NCBI GenBank assembly: GCA_022340565.1
Contig: JAJDNR010000026.1
Coordinates: 18,115 to 82,114, forward strand
Direction: 5' to 3'
Length of the DNA stretch: 64,000 nt
DNA from: Desulfofustis sp.
GTDB taxonomy: Bacteria > Desulfobacterota > Desulfobulbia > Desulfobulbales > Desulfocapsaceae
In this document: positions 19,945 to 30,843 of the stretch, piece after piece
Layout of the letters: every line of letters starts with the position of its first letter
How positions within the stretch are numbered: position 1 is the stretch's first letter
Notes under the pieces: model-generated
The model's database searches: none
What the model saw: only the letters and a program-made list of their open reading frames with translations
Told to the model about the DNA's origin: nothing
Made by a program: the position numbers and the translations under genes

Positions 19945-21663
19945 ATGAAATTTTTCAGGTTTCCCGAATCTCAGTTTCACCCCACGTCACTGGACGAACT
20001 GCTCAAGCGGCAGCTCTTCTGGCTGATGCTGCTGCGCATCATCCTCTACACCCTCATCGCTTTAATCTGCTTCATCCTGCTCGACGACCGGTTCGAGGCC
20101 ATCATCATGCCGCCGTCGCTGCTGGTGCTGTTCACCCTCATCGTATACCTCTCGACCATCGTTTCCTCTTTTGCTCTGCTTCACACGGCAGGTCAATATC
20201 GGCATTTCGGCTTCATCCAGACCCTGTTCGACGTCATCTTCGCGTCGATGCTCATCTTCCTGACCGGCGGCTCCAATTCCAATTTTACCTCCGTCTATTT
20301 CTTTCCGATCATTTCCGGGGGATTACTCATCCCCCTCAAGGGAGGCCTGATCGGCGCGGCCGCCTCCACGCTCTGTTATGCGGTTATTCTCGGCCTCGAG
20401 CATATATCCTTTCTGCCCGATTACGTACTCCTTTCAGAAATTTTTAAACCTACAGCAATATTCAATAATATCCATTCCTTCGCGACCAAAGGATTATCAT
20501 TTTTCCTGGCGGCTTTCATCAGCGCGCTGTTCGGAACGATGCTCCGCTCCACCACCCGGGAGTTGTCCACCACCCGGCATGATTTCGACCGTCTCTCGCT
20601 TCTGTATAAACGGATTTTCGACAACATCGGCACCGGCATCCTGACCATCGATCGTGATGGGATGATCATTTCCGCCAACAACGCGACCCAGCCGATTACC
20701 GGCCTGCCGCCCGAGGAAATCATCGGACAACTGCTCGGAACCGTTTTCCCGGGAATCGATCTGGACAGCAGATCCGAACGTAACGTCTGTGATTTCGAGC
20801 GCGCCGACAGGCAGCCGATCAGGCTTGGCTATGCGCTGACCCCACTGCATGGCTCTCTGAACAACAGCAGAGCGGACAACCACCTCGCAGAAGACGATCT
20901 CACCATCATCACCCTCAAGGATATCGGGGAAATCGAACGGCTGGAGAACCAGATGAGACAGGCGGAAAAGCTTGCGGCAATCGGCATGATGAGCGCCTCT
21001 ATCGCCCATGAATTCAGAAACCCGCTGGCGGCGATCTCAGGCTCAGCCCAGGTTCTGGCCGAAGAGTTCGGTAAGGCAAGCACCGCCCAGCCGCAGAATT
21101 ACGACTTGACCAAGATCATTCTCCGAGAATCCGACCGGTTGGCCGATACCATCACCGAGTTTCTCAAATTTGCACGCCCCGAAAACCTCAAGCGCGAATG
21201 GTTCATGCTCGATTCATGCATCAGGGACATACTCCAAGTGTGCCGCGCAGGACAGAATTGGCCTGCAAGCTGCCGCGTCAAGGTGGAGGTGAAGCCGCAA
21301 TTTCGTATTTGGGGTGACGAGAAACAGCTGTTCGGCGTGATCAGCCAGCTCATCCAGAACGCACTGTCTTTCTGCCCCAGGGGAAAAGAACAGATAGAAA
21401 TCAGGGCGGCGGCCCTTTCTATTGACGGCAAACCGGTGAATCTAATCAAGATCAGCGACAACGGAACCGGCATCGCGGCCGCTGACCGGCGCAAGATATT
21501 CGAGCCGTTCTACACGACCCGCCCGGACGGCACCGGACTCGGGCTCGCCATCGCCCATCAGGTGGTCGATGCGCACAACGGATCGATTGCCGTCGACAGA
21601 GCAGAACTCGGAGGAGCCTGCTTCACGCTGATCCTGCCGGCCCTGCCTGAAAATGGTCAGTGA
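19945..21663 (+). CDS. Membrane sensor histidine kinase with PAS domain, PilS-like
   Basis: N-terminal TM helices, PAS region (RIFDNIGTGILTIDRDGMIISAN), H-box SIAHEFRNPLAAISGSAQVL, N/G boxes QNALSF, DNGTGI, GTGLGLAIAHQVVDAHNGSI. Directly follows the response regulator. Confidence 0.92.
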   Translation: MKFFRFPESQFHPTSLDELLKRQLFWLMLLRIILYTLIALICFILLDDRFEAIIMPPSLLVLFTLIVYLSTIVSSFALLHTAGQYRHFGFIQTLFDVIFASMLIFLTGGSNSNFTSVYFFPIISGGLLIPLKGGLIGAAASTLCYAVILGLEHISFLPDYVLLSEIFKPTAIFNNIHSFATKGLSFFLAAFISALFGTMLRSTTRELSTTRHDFDRLSLLYKRIFDNIGTGILTIDRDGMIISANNATQPITGLPPEEIIGQLLGTVFPGIDLDSRSERNVCDFERADRQPIRLGYALTPLHGSLNNSRADNHLAEDDLTIITLKDIGEIERLENQMRQAEKLAAIGMMSASIAHEFRNPLAAISGSAQVLAEEFGKASTAQPQNYDLTKIILRESDRLADTITEFLKFARPENLKREWFMLDSCIRDILQVCRAGQNWPASCRVKVEVKPQFRIWGDEKQLFGVISQLIQNALSFCPRGKEQIEIRAAALSIDGKPVNLIKISDNGTGIAAADRRKIFEPFYTTRPDGTGLGLAIAHQVVDAHNGSIAVDRAELGGACFTLILPALPENGQ

Positions 21664-21668
21664 AACGG

Positions 21669-22943
21669 CTATTCGTCCTCTTTCCAGACCCGGGCCCCGA
21701 GCCCGTTCAGCTTTCCACTCAAATTCTCGTAGCCGCGTTCGAGATGATAGATGCGAGAGATTTCCGTACGGCCTGAGGCGGCAAGACCGGCAATTACCAG
21801 TGAAGAACTGGCCCGCAGATCGGTCGCCATCACCCGGGCTCCGCTCAGCCCCGTAGGACCGTTGCCGGTCACCACGGCCGAATTGCCTTCGGTCTTGATC
21901 CTCGCCCCCAACCTTCGTAATTCGGCGACATGCATGAAGCGATTTTCAAAGATTGTTTCCTTGATTACGCAGGTTCCGTTGCAGAGGCTCATCAGTGCCA
22001 TGAACTGAGCCTGCAGATCAGTCGGATAGCCGGGGTACACCATGGTCTTGATGTCTACTCCCTTGAGCCGGGCTCGCCGCTGGGGATCCATTTCCACGGT
22101 AATGGAGCTGTCTCCGGAAGTTATCCCGACCCCTGACTCGGAAAGTTTATCGAGCAGGGCGGGAAGGTGCTTCGGCTGGCAGTCGGTAACCGTCGTCCTG
22201 CCTCCGGCCGCAGCTACTGCAATCAGGTAGGTTCCGGTCTCTATCCGGTCTGGGATGATCTCGGTCTGCGCCGCACGCAGCCGGGCAACGCCGGTGACGG
22301 TGATCTCATCGCCGCCTCTGCCCTCGATATCCGCTCCCATTTTACGCAGCATGTCAATGAGATTGGAGATTTCCGGTTCCCGCGCCGCGTTTTTGATGAT
22401 GGTCGTGCCGCGGGCCAGAACCGCCGCCATCATAAGGTTCTCAGTCGCCGTCACTGAAGGGATGTCGAGATGTACCGTGGCGCCATGCATGGTGCCGTCA
22501 TGTTCAGCCGACACATAGCCGTGCTCGAGCGCACAGTGCACACCGAAACGCTCGAACCCCTGGATATGGAAATTGATCGGCCGCTCCCCGATGGCGCAGC
22601 CTCCCGGCATGGACACCCTCGCCTTTCCGAGCCGTGCGATGAGCGGCCCGAGAACCAGGACCGAGGCCCGCATGGTTTTGACCAGATCATAGGAAACCTC
22701 TGCATAGTCGACCTCGGTGCAGTCGATCGTGAGGGTGCTGCCATCGCGTTTCCAAACGGCTCCCAGTTCGCTAAGCAGTTTGAGCATAGTGCGGGTATCG
22801 CGGAGGTCGGGCACGTTGGTCAGCACATGGATACCCGGCGCCAGCAGTGTCGCGGCAATCAGCGGCAGCGCCGCGTTTTTCGCGCCGCTGATTCTGACTT
22901 CGCCGACCAACGGTCTGCCCCCTTCTATGATCAGTTTTTCCAT
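21669..22943 (-). CDS. murA: UDP-N-acetylglucosamine 1-carboxyvinyltransferase
   Basis: [27 protein letters not shown]; active-site loop [36 protein letters not shown]. Confidence 0.96.
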   Translation of the reverse strand: MEKLIIEGGRPLVGEVRISGAKNAALPLIAATLLAPGIHVLTNVPDLRDTRTMLKLLSELGAVWKRDGSTLTIDCTEVDYAEVSYDLVKTMRASVLVLGPLIARLGKARVSMPGGCAIGERPINFHIQGFERFGVHCALEHGYVSAEHDGTMHGATVHLDIPSVTATENLMMAAVLARGTTIIKNAAREPEISNLIDMLRKMGADIEGRGGDEITVTGVARLRAAQTEIIPDRIETGTYLIAVAAAGGRTTVTDCQPKHLPALLDKLSESGVGITSGDSSITVEMDPQRRARLKGVDIKTMVYPGYPTDLQAQFMALMSLCNGTCVIKETIFENRFMHVAELRRLGARIKTEGNSAVVTGNGPTGLSGARVMATDLRASSSLVIAGLAASGRTEISRIYHLERGYENLSGKLNGLGARVWKEDE

Positions 22944-22955
22944 AGCTTCCTGTTG

Positions 22956-23849
22956 TTAATTATTGAAGGTTCTGCGAATATGGACGATTCGGTCGCGTCC
23001 CGCGTAATCCTTAAGGACCTCAACCGATTGATAGAGCGTTCTGGATGGGCAACCAGCGAATATATTCCTGGCATTCTCACCCTGATCATGACCGATTTCC
23101 ATGAAAAATTCCCCCCCCGGTTTCAACAGCAAGGGAAGTGTTCCTGCGATCCGTCTGATCACTTCAAGCCCGTCTTCCCCGCCATCGAGAGCGACATGAG
23201 GTTCGTACCATGCGACCTCCGGTTCAAGCTTCTCGACGATCTCGCTGTGTCTGACATAGGGCGGATTGGCGGCAATCAGATCGAAACGGGATTGAGCAGC
23301 CAGACCATCGGCAAGATCGGACTGAACGACGCTCACCTTATCAGCCACCCCCAGCCGCTGGCAATTCATTTTGCATACCCGCAGCGCCGCATGCGATATA
23401 TCGGCAGCAATCACCGGCCAGCCCGTTTCCATCGCCACAATGATGGCGATTACTCCGCTGCCGCAGCAGAGGTCGAGACAGAGGCTTGGTTCGCCTGCCT
23501 TCCGTTTTGTCCGCAGGGCGGTTTCGACCAGGAATTCCGTCTCCGGTCTCGGTATCAGCACATCGGGCGAAACCATGAAGGACCGCGACCAGAATTCCCG
23601 CTCGCCGATAATGTAGGCAACCGGTTCACGCCTCTGACGCCGAGCGATCATGTCGATGAACAGGTCCTGCTGAGATCCGGTGATTCGTTGGGCTCCGGCA
23701 AGATACAGTTCAGTTCTCGATTTGTCGAGACAGTGGCCGAGCAGCAATTCGGCATCGACGCGGGCTGTTTCGATTCCGTATCCTTCCAGCAGGGTGACGG
23801 CCGCCTGCAGGAGACCGGAAATGCATGCGTCTTCAGTCACCAGATTCAT
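22956..23849 (-). CDS. prmC: Peptide chain release factor N(5)-glutamine methyltransferase
   Basis: Catalytic NPPYVRHSE; EREFWSRSFMVSPDVLIPRPETEFLVE; adjacent to prfA. Confidence 0.94.
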   Translation of the reverse strand: MNLVTEDACISGLLQAAVTLLEGYGIETARVDAELLLGHCLDKSRTELYLAGAQRITGSQQDLFIDMIARRQRREPVAYIIGEREFWSRSFMVSPDVLIPRPETEFLVETALRTKRKAGEPSLCLDLCCGSGVIAIIVAMETGWPVIAADISHAALRVCKMNCQRLGVADKVSVVQSDLADGLAAQSRFDLIAANPPYVRHSEIVEKLEPEVAWYEPHVALDGGEDGLEVIRRIAGTLPLLLKPGGEFFMEIGHDQGENARNIFAGCPSRTLYQSVEVLKDYAGRDRIVHIRRTFNN

Positions 23850-23866
23850 GCCCGACTTCTGTGATA

Positions 23867-24937
23867 TTACTTGATCTGCTTTAGCTTCTGTTCCTGGTCG
23901 TGAATGGTCAGCGGAACGATCACATCGTCGAGTTTACCGTTCATGATGGTTTCGAGCTTGTAGAGGGTGAGATTGATTCGATGGTCGGTGAGGCGTCCCT
24001 GCGGGAAATTGTAGGTCCTGATGCGCTCGCTGCGGTCTCCACTGCCGACCTGGCTCTTTCGATCCTGCGAGATCTGGTCGTGCTGCTCCTGCTCGAGTTT
24101 GTCGAGCAACCGGGCTCGAAGGACGGTCAGGGCCTTGGCCTTATTTTTGTGTTGCGACTTCTCATCCTGGCAGGTTACCACCAGTCCGGTCGGCAGATGG
24201 GTGATGCGGACCGCGGAATCGGTGGTGTTGACACTCTGCCCGCCAGGTCCGGATGAGCGATAGACATCGATTTTGAGCTCGTTCATGTCAATGTCGACAT
24301 CAACTTCATCAGCTTCGGGGAGGACTGCCACCGTCACCGCCGAGGTGTGCACCCGTCCCTGGGCCTCGGTCTCGGGAACACGCTGCACGCGATGCACCCC
24401 ACGTTCGAACTTCAGTTTCGAGTAGACCTGCTCGCCGCTGATCATCGCGATCAGTTCCTTGAATCCGCCGATTCCGAGCGGGCTCGAAGACATGATCTCG
24501 ACCCGCCAATGCATCGACTCCGCATAGCGGCAGTACATTCTGAACAGGTCCGCGACAAACAGGGCCGCTTCGTCGCCACCGGTTCCCGCGCGTATCTCCA
24601 GAAAAATATTCTTGTCGTCATTGGGATCCCGGGGCAGCAGAAACAGCTGGACGTCGCTTTCCAGAGACTTCCGTTTCTGAAGTAGTTCCTCCAGTTCCAG
24701 TTCGGCGAGTTCCCGCAGTTCCGGGTCCTCCTTCTCATCCTGAATCAGCGACCGGTTGTCCCGTATCTGTCGATCGACAGACCTGAGCGCCCGGATCATT
24801 TCAGCGAGGCGTGACAGATGGGCGTGCTCCTTTACCACCCGCTGATACTCCTGCTGATTATTGATCAGCGCCGGGTCGGAAAGGCGTCCTTCCAGGTCGG
24901 AAAGTTTATCGTCGAGGTCGGTGAATCGATTTAACAT
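23867..24937 (-). CDS. prfA: Peptide chain release factor 1
   Basis: [71 protein letters not shown]. Start at MLNRFTDLD. Confidence 0.96.
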   Translation of the reverse strand: MLNRFTDLDDKLSDLEGRLSDPALINNQQEYQRVVKEHAHLSRLAEMIRALRSVDRQIRDNRSLIQDEKEDPELRELAELELEELLQKRKSLESDVQLFLLPRDPNDDKNIFLEIRAGTGGDEAALFVADLFRMYCRYAESMHWRVEIMSSSPLGIGGFKELIAMISGEQVYSKLKFERGVHRVQRVPETEAQGRVHTSAVTVAVLPEADEVDVDIDMNELKIDVYRSSGPGGQSVNTTDSAVRITHLPTGLVVTCQDEKSQHKNKAKALTVLRARLLDKLEQEQHDQISQDRKSQVGSGDRSERIRTYNFPQGRLTDHRINLTLYKLETIMNGKLDDVIVPLTIHDQEQKLKQIK

Positions 24938-24962
24938 GAGGCATCCGGGTGAAACGACCGCG

Positions 24963-25006
24963 GCCAAAAAGAAAAGTCCACAGCAATGAACCCATTACTG
25001 CGGACT
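24963..25006 (-). terminator. Rho-independent terminator downstream of rpmE
   Basis: Minus strand: AGTCCGCAGTAATG-GGTT-CATTGCTGTGGACT followed by TTTCTTTTT. Confidence 0.7.
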
Positions 25007-25055
25007 ATAAAACCGGCCCCTCCCGCATGACGCGGCAAACGACCGGTTTTCGACC

Positions 25056-25277
25056 TTATGCGTTTTCCTTCGATTCGTAATGTTGTGCGTACCGTTTGCG
25101 GAATTTTTCGATACGGCCGGCAGTATCCACCAGCTTCTGCTTACCGGTGAAAAACGGATGGCAGGCGGAGCAGATCTCCACCTTCAGTTCCGGCAGGATC
25201 GATCCGATCTCGAACGTGCTCCCGCACGCACATGTTGCTGTAATAATGTTATATTTTGGATGAATATCGTTTTTCAT
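25056..25277 (-). CDS. rpmE: 50S ribosomal protein L31 (zinc-ligand, CxC/CxxC form)
   Basis: [26 protein letters not shown]...[31 protein letters not shown]. Confidence 0.95.
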   Translation of the reverse strand: MKNDIHPKYNIITATCACGSTFEIGSILPELKVEICSACHPFFTGKQKLVDTAGRIEKFRKRYAQHYESKENA

Positions 25278-25411
25278 AGTATTCGTGCACCTCCGTTGTC
25301 GATCTCGCTTCGATATGATTTAACAGGAAAAAAGAAATTAATATATCATTTATTGCTATTCATGCAAGGGAAATCAGCCAGAGCGACTGTTCAGATGAAC
25401 CCTCGGCTGCC

Positions 25412-26662
25412 CTATCCATTCATCGAATCGAGAAAATCCTGGTTGGTTTTCTGCCCCTTCAGTTTATCAATCAAAAACTCCATGCCGTCGGCAGGGTTCA
25501 TCGACGAGAGCAGTTTCCTGAGGATCCAGATCCGGTTTAGCACATCCTCCCTGAGCAGCAGATCCTCCTTTCTGGTTCCGGACCGTTTGATATCGATGGC
25601 GGGGAAAATTCGTTTGTCCGCCATCTTGCGGTCGAGGATGAGTTCCATGTTGCCGGTTCCCTTGAACTCCTCGAAGATGACTTCATCCATCTTCGACCCG
25701 GTTTCAATCAGCGCTGTGGCCAGGATGCTCAGGCTGCCGCCCTCTTCGATGTTTCTCGCTGCGCCGAAGAAGCGTTTCGGCCGGTGCAGCGCATTGGCCT
25801 CGACGCCTCCGGAGAGAATCTTGCCGCTGGCGGGAGTCACCGTGTTGTATGCCCTGGCCAGACGGGTGATGGAATCGAGCAGGATGACCACATCTTTTTT
25901 ATGTTCCACCAGTCGCTTCGCCTTCTCGATGACCATTTCCGCCACCTGGATGTGTCGCTGGGGCGGCTCGTCGAAGGTCGAACTTACCACCTCCGCCGCT
26001 TTTACGGTGCGCTGCATCTCGGTGACCTCCTCCGGCCGTTCGTCTATCAACAGCACGATCAGGTACACCTCCTTGTGATTACGGGCAATCGAGTTGGCAA
26101 TCTTCTGCATCAGCACCGTTTTACCGGTACGGGGAGGCGCCACCAGCAGACCCCGCTGCCCTTTGCCGATCGGAGCGAACATATCCATGATGCGCATTGA
26201 GAAGTTGTCAGGCTGCCATTCCAGGTTGAATTTTTCATCAGGATGCAATGGTGTCAGGTTGCCGAACAAGGTTTTCTGCTTTGACGCTTCAGGCGGATCG
26301 AAGTTGACACTTTCAACCTTGAGCAGGGCGAAATACCGTTCGTTCTCCTTGGGAGCTCGAACAAGCCCATCAACCACATCGCCGGTGCGCAGATTCAGCC
26401 TCCGGATCTGGGAGGGCGACACATAGATGTCATCGGGACCCGGCAGATAGTTGTAATCGGGGGCGCGCAGAAAGCCAAAACCATCAGGCAGGATCTCAAG
26501 GACGCCGTTGCCGCGCAATTTGCCTTCTTTGTCGGACTGGGCCTGGAGGATCGCAAAAATCAGTTCCTGTTTGCGCATGGAACTGAAACCTTCGACCTTC
26601 AATTCCCTGGCCAACTGCACCAGTTCATCAATCTTCTTGAGCTTGAGCTCTGCGAGATTCAT
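25412..26662 (-). CDS. rho: Transcription termination factor Rho
   Basis: [80 protein letters not shown]. Confidence 0.97.
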   Translation of the reverse strand: MNLAELKLKKIDELVQLARELKVEGFSSMRKQELIFAILQAQSDKEGKLRGNGVLEILPDGFGFLRAPDYNYLPGPDDIYVSPSQIRRLNLRTGDVVDGLVRAPKENERYFALLKVESVNFDPPEASKQKTLFGNLTPLHPDEKFNLEWQPDNFSMRIMDMFAPIGKGQRGLLVAPPRTGKTVLMQKIANSIARNHKEVYLIVLLIDERPEEVTEMQRTVKAAEVVSSTFDEPPQRHIQVAEMVIEKAKRLVEHKKDVVILLDSITRLARAYNTVTPASGKILSGGVEANALHRPKRFFGAARNIEEGGSLSILATALIETGSKMDEVIFEEFKGTGNMELILDRKMADKRIFPAIDIKRSGTRKEDLLLREDVLNRIWILRKLLSSMNPADGMEFLIDKLKGQKTNQDFLDSMNG

Positions 26663-26952
26663 CGCACACCTTCTCCTTGAAAATAAATCTGGGGTTTCTC
26701 GTCACGTGCAGTCCGTTAAACCGATGTTTCTCACCGACCGAGCTACCGGCTTGAAAATAAACGGCATTCCACTAACGAAGAGAAAAAAATTACATTAAAA
26801 GTTTGATATTACGGATGGTGATATGGTCAGAATTATCGATTTATCGTCAGCGGTTTCGCGATTGAATGATTGCCTGTTACGTCTGTTCAATTTGGAAAAG
26901 TTCGGGAAAGCGATGATCGTCTCAGGCGGGGGCTCCTGCTGAACCTGATTCT

Positions 26953-26981
26953 CTTATACGTGCTCTTCCTGAGGGTGTCAA
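26953..26981 (-). promoter_or_regulatory. Sigma70-type promoter for rho (TTGACA-N17-TATAAG)
   Basis: Minus strand TTGACA (26981..26976), 17-bp spacer, TATAAG (26958..26953), about 290 bp upstream of the rho ATG. Confidence 0.75.
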
Positions 26982-27006
26982 GTATTTTAGGCCGCTTTTA
27001 TTGTTT

Positions 27007-27609
27007 TCATAGCCGTACCGAAAGTTCGGTGATCATGTGAGCCACCTTCGCCAGCTGCCTCTCGAACTGTGCCGGATCGCCATCGTTATCGATTGTCCAG
27101 TCTGAACGACGTGCCTTTTCGGCGAGGTCCATCTGCGCCGCGACGATTCGTTCCGCGTCTTCCCGGCTCACCAGATCTCTTTGAACGATACGGCTGATTG
27201 CCGTTTCGAGTGACGCAACAACGCATACAACCCGGTCGAAATCTGACTCCCAACCGGATTCGAAAAGCAGCGGCACCTCGGCGATCACCACCGAGCCTTT
27301 CGAGCTCATACGGCTGATACTACCGATCCGATCGCGAACGAGGGGATGAAGAATCGCCTCAAGCTGGCGCCGCCCGCTCTCAACTGAAAAGACATGGCCA
27401 CGCAGCATCGGCCGATCGATATTGCCGTCTTCATCGAGAAACCGATCACCGAATCGTTGGACGAATTGCCTATACCCCTCACGACCCTTGCCCATCAGCT
27501 CCCGGCATAGATCATCGCTGTTTATATACCGAGCCGTCAGCAGTTCGCTCAATCTTCGGGCAACCGTGGTCTTACCGCATCCAACACCTCCGGTTACCCC
27601 GATCAGCAT
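27007..27609 (-). CDS. coaE: Dephospho-CoA kinase
   Basis: MLIGVTGGVGCGKTTVARRL; VVIAEVPLLFESGWE; VVCVVASLETAISRIVQRD. Confidence 0.94.
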   Translation of the reverse strand: MLIGVTGGVGCGKTTVARRLSELLTARYINSDDLCRELMGKGREGYRQFVQRFGDRFLDEDGNIDRPMLRGHVFSVESGRRQLEAILHPLVRDRIGSISRMSSKGSVVIAEVPLLFESGWESDFDRVVCVVASLETAISRIVQRDLVSREDAERIVAAQMDLAEKARRSDWTIDNDGDPAQFERQLAKVAHMITELSVRL

Positions 27610-28538
27610 CGACCTTCCTCAAGCTCATCGAGAATCGCCTGAAAATCTTTCGGCAGTCCGGCTTCAGCCTGAACCAGCTGGCCCGTTTCCGGATGATGGA
27701 AACGAAGCCTCCAGGAATGCAGCAACTGCCTTGGAAATCTCGAGTTGTCGCGACGCCCCCCGTAAACCCGGTCTCCGGCCACAGGGAACCCGAGATCGGC
27801 CATGTGCACCCGGATCTGATGGGTTCTGCCGGTTTCTATGGAAACCTCCACGAGAGTATGGCGATCATACGTCTTCAGGCGTTTCCAGACGCTCACCGCA
27901 TACCTGCCGCTCTGTTCCCGTATTGCCATTTTCTGTCGGTTCACCGGATGCCGGCCGATGGGGGCAACGATTCTTCCGCCGGGATCGTCTGGTCTGCCGT
28001 GAATCAGCGCCAGATAAGATTTGTCCACCGTCCGATCCTTGAACTGTTTCATCAGATGCGCATGGGCCTGCGGGGTACGCGCGACGATCATGACTCCCGA
28101 GGTATCCTTGTCGAGCCGGTGAACGATGCCGGGCCGATCATCGGTGCCTACCCCATGCAGGTCACGATACCTGTGGAGCAGTCCGTGCACGAGCGTATGC
28201 GCTTTGTTTCCGCTTCCCGGATGGACCACCAGTCCCGCAGGCTTCGCCAGCACAAGGAACGATTTCTCTTCGATCAGTACCGTGAAATCAATGTCCTGCG
28301 GCTCCAGGTCCGGCTGATCAACCGCATGCTCGATCGAACCGCTGACTGTGTCACCTGCTTTGAGCCGATAGCCGGGCTTTTCCGGTTCACCGTTCACGGT
28401 AATTGATGCGGCCTTGATTGCTGCAGTTATCCGTGAACGTGAAAGACCACCAAGATTTCTGGCCAGAAACTGATCGAGTCGCACGTCGCGACAATGGTCT
28501 TCAATTACGAAGGTGAAGAACTGTGCGTCAGTGTTCAT
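27603..28538 (-). CDS. Ribosomal large subunit pseudouridine synthase, RluA/RluD family
   Basis: S4-like N-terminus RLDQFLARNL..LSRSRITAAI; catalytic GIVHRLDKDTSGVMIVART; SIETGRTHQIRVHMADLGFPVAGD. Confidence 0.92.
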   Translation of the reverse strand: MNTDAQFFTFVIEDHCRDVRLDQFLARNLGGLSRSRITAAIKAASITVNGEPEKPGYRLKAGDTVSGSIEHAVDQPDLEPQDIDFTVLIEEKSFLVLAKPAGLVVHPGSGNKAHTLVHGLLHRYRDLHGVGTDDRPGIVHRLDKDTSGVMIVARTPQAHAHLMKQFKDRTVDKSYLALIHGRPDDPGGRIVAPIGRHPVNRQKMAIREQSGRYAVSVWKRLKTYDRHTLVEVSIETGRTHQIRVHMADLGFPVAGDRVYGGRRDNSRFPRQLLHSWRLRFHHPETGQLVQAEAGLPKDFQAILDELEEGRC

Positions 28539-28594
28539 TCAAGGCTTTTCCATACAGCCTTTGAGTCACTTGATGATAGGGCGGAAATGGGGTG

Positions 28595-29074
28595 CTAGGA
28601 AAAAATCTTTTCGATTTTCTTGCTTATTTTTTCTTCTTCAACATTCTGGGCGATAGACAGTTCGGTGACCAGCAATCCTTTCGCCGTATCGAGCATCTTC
28701 CGTTCACCGTAGGAAAGGTCTTTATCGACGCTGAGCAGAAAGAGATCCCGCAACACGGCCGCTACTTCGAAAATCGACCCGGTCTTGATTTTTTCCATGT
28801 ATTCACGGTAGCGCCGGTTCCAGGTCTGGGAATCGATCTCTATCGCCCGGTCCTTGAGGATATTCAACACCTCGCTCGCCTGCTTCTTGTTCACGATGGC
28901 CCTGAGCCCTACGTTCTCGCTGCTGGAGGTGGGAATCATGATGGTCATGGAATTACCGATGATCTCTAGTACATAAAACGTTTCATCCATTCCGGCGACC
29001 TGCTGGGTCTCGATCGCCTTGATGACGCCGACTCCATGAGCCGGATACACTGCCATGTCTCCTTCGGCAAACAC
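28595..29074 (-). CDS. CarD family transcriptional regulator
   Basis: FAEGDMAVYPAHGVGVIKAIETQQVAG..FYVLEI..NSMTIMIPTSSSENVGLR. Confidence 0.92.
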   Translation of the reverse strand: MFAEGDMAVYPAHGVGVIKAIETQQVAGMDETFYVLEIIGNSMTIMIPTSSSENVGLRAIVNKKQASEVLNILKDRAIEIDSQTWNRRYREYMEKIKTGSIFEVAAVLRDLFLLSVDKDLSYGERKMLDTAKGLLVTELSIAQNVEEEKISKKIEKIFS

Positions 29075-29519
29075 TACAGTCTCCTTGAAAAATTAATGAT
29101 TCACAACCAGGAAATGACGCGACTGTCATTACCACAGCCGCTCAACGGCTCTCACACCGGCATTGATTGGAGAATCGGTCCGGTCCGGTGCAAGCCTGTC
29201 TGTTGATGAGTCTGACCGGTGTCGTACATCCAATAATATAACACACAATCAGACGGAATTCTCGGTTTTTTAAATTCCCGGCTGCGGCCTTCAGCGTTCG
29301 TATCCTTTCCTCTGTGCCCATTCGAGTGAATTCCTGGCAAACCTATGGTGCTGCCGACCGCTCTCATCATGAAGACCATGCAGAACCGCATGAGTTCAAG
29401 ACGCCGCCCCGACATGGCGGCAGCAAAAGACCGGCATAGTCGCTCTGTGCATAGGCGCCACAGCGGGTCGCGCAGCGTGATGGGATGATATGGAGTTGTC
29501 GGGTCGTGCTCAGAAGGAA

Positions 29520-30113
29520 CTACCTGATCGAATTAATATGGGTCTGCGCCCTGGCCATGTCCCCGCCGAAAAACCAGTCCAGGCCCTGACTGATCTCGTC
29601 GAAGCGCGATTCGACCTCCTCCCGCTGCTGAGGCAGAAAGGGAGCAAGGACGTAGCTGTCAACTGCCATCTGTTCGGGAGTGCCGCCGCTCCCTGGTCTG
29701 CCGACACCGATCTTCAATCGATAAAAATCGGGAGTCGCCAGTTCTGAAGTGATTGACCTGATCCCGTTATGACCGCCTGAACCGCCCCCCCGTATCAGTT
29801 TGATGCGGCCGATCGCCATGTCTATGTCATCGTGCACGACGAGGATGTTGCCGGGCTCGATGGCGTAATAATTCACAAACGAGGCGACCGCCCGGCCGCT
29901 CCGATTCATGAATGTCTGCGGCTTGAGCAGGCTGATCCTCATCCGCCCCGCGCGGATTTCGGCAGACAGGCACTGATGCCTGTCTGCCGAAAACGACAGG
30001 GCCTGCCGACTGGCCATCCAGTCGAGAAAGATGAAGCCCACATTATGTCTGCTCAACTCATATTTGCTCCCGGGATTTCCGAGACCGAACAGAGCGAACT
30101 GCTCATCGCCCAT
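29520..30113 (-). CDS. pth: Peptidyl-tRNA hydrolase
   Basis: FGLGNPGSKYELSRHNVGF; KPQTFMNRSGRAV; VVHDDIDMAIGRIKLIRGGGSGGHNGIRSI. Confidence 0.95.
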   Translation of the reverse strand: MGDEQFALFGLGNPGSKYELSRHNVGFIFLDWMASRQALSFSADRHQCLSAEIRAGRMRISLLKPQTFMNRSGRAVASFVNYYAIEPGNILVVHDDIDMAIGRIKLIRGGGSGGHNGIRSITSELATPDFYRLKIGVGRPGSGGTPEQMAVDSYVLAPFLPQQREEVESRFDEISQGLDWFFGGDMARAQTHINSIR

Positions 30114-30140
30114 AGGCGCCAATCCATCGTATATCGAAAT

Positions 30141-30173
30141 GAAAAATCCGGAAAAGATCAGGTCTTTTCCGGA
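30141..30173 (-). terminator. Rho-independent terminator downstream of rplY
   Basis: Minus strand TCCGGAAAAGA-CCTGA-TCTTTTCCGGA followed by TTTTTC. Confidence 0.75.
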
Positions 30174-30216
30174 CTCATCTCAACCCTCCGGGACGTTCGT
30201 CCCCGGGCCACACGTG

Positions 30217-30771
30217 TTACGGTGCAACGATCGACACGCAGACCATCCCGGCGTCGCTGACCAGGGTCACGCCGTCCGGCAGTTCGATCTGTCCTGCAGT
30301 GATCTGGTCGCCGATCCCCAGGCCGGAGATAGTTACCCTGCATTCGTTCGGAATATCCAGCGGTTTGCCCTGCAGAACAACGGCGGTTTTGTCGATTCGC
30401 TTGAGGCCGCCTCGATCTTCCCCTTTAGCCTTGCCGCTGTAAACAATTGGCACGGTGAACTGGAGCGATTTCTGCAAGTCGATCTCGAGGAAGTCGGCAT
30501 GGAAGAGGGTGTCCCTGGCCGGGTCGGTCTGAATTTCCTTCACCAGCACACTTTTTTCCGTACCATTATCTATTTTCAGATTGATTACCGCATTGCGGCC
30601 CTGAATGTCGATCAGTTCCTGGTAGAGGACTTTGGTCTCAAATTCGAGCGGGAGCGCTTCACCGCCGCCGCTGTAGACCACCGCCGGGGTCTTGCCTTCA
30701 GCCCGCATCCTTCTTATCGGTCCCTTACCGAATATGTCCCTGACTGAGGTGGCAATTTCTTTCGTTATCAT
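30217..30771 (-). CDS. rplY: 50S ribosomal protein L25/general stress protein Ctc
   Basis: RRMRAEGKTPAVVYSGGGEALPLEFE; HADFLEIDLQKSLQFTVPIVYSGKAKG; between prs and pth. Confidence 0.92.
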   Translation of the reverse strand: MITKEIATSVRDIFGKGPIRRMRAEGKTPAVVYSGGGEALPLEFETKVLYQELIDIQGRNAVINLKIDNGTEKSVLVKEIQTDPARDTLFHADFLEIDLQKSLQFTVPIVYSGKAKGEDRGGLKRIDKTAVVLQGKPLDIPNECRVTISGLGIGDQITAGQIELPDGVTLVSDAGMVCVSIVAP

Positions 30772-30843
30772 ACTTTCTCCTTGAGCCAGATTGAAGAATC
30801 AGCTGGCTGTTCGTTCCATGTGCACATGGAATTGTTCGTGTGG

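Noticed and set aside
18571-21663. PilR/PilS pair as evidence of a local type IV pilus locus
   Set aside because: No pilin or pilus assembly genes in the window; the assignment stays at family level.
29152-29415. 87-aa minus-strand ORF in the pth-carD gap
   Set aside because: Composition is not protein-like and no homology is recognisable; treated as noncoding.
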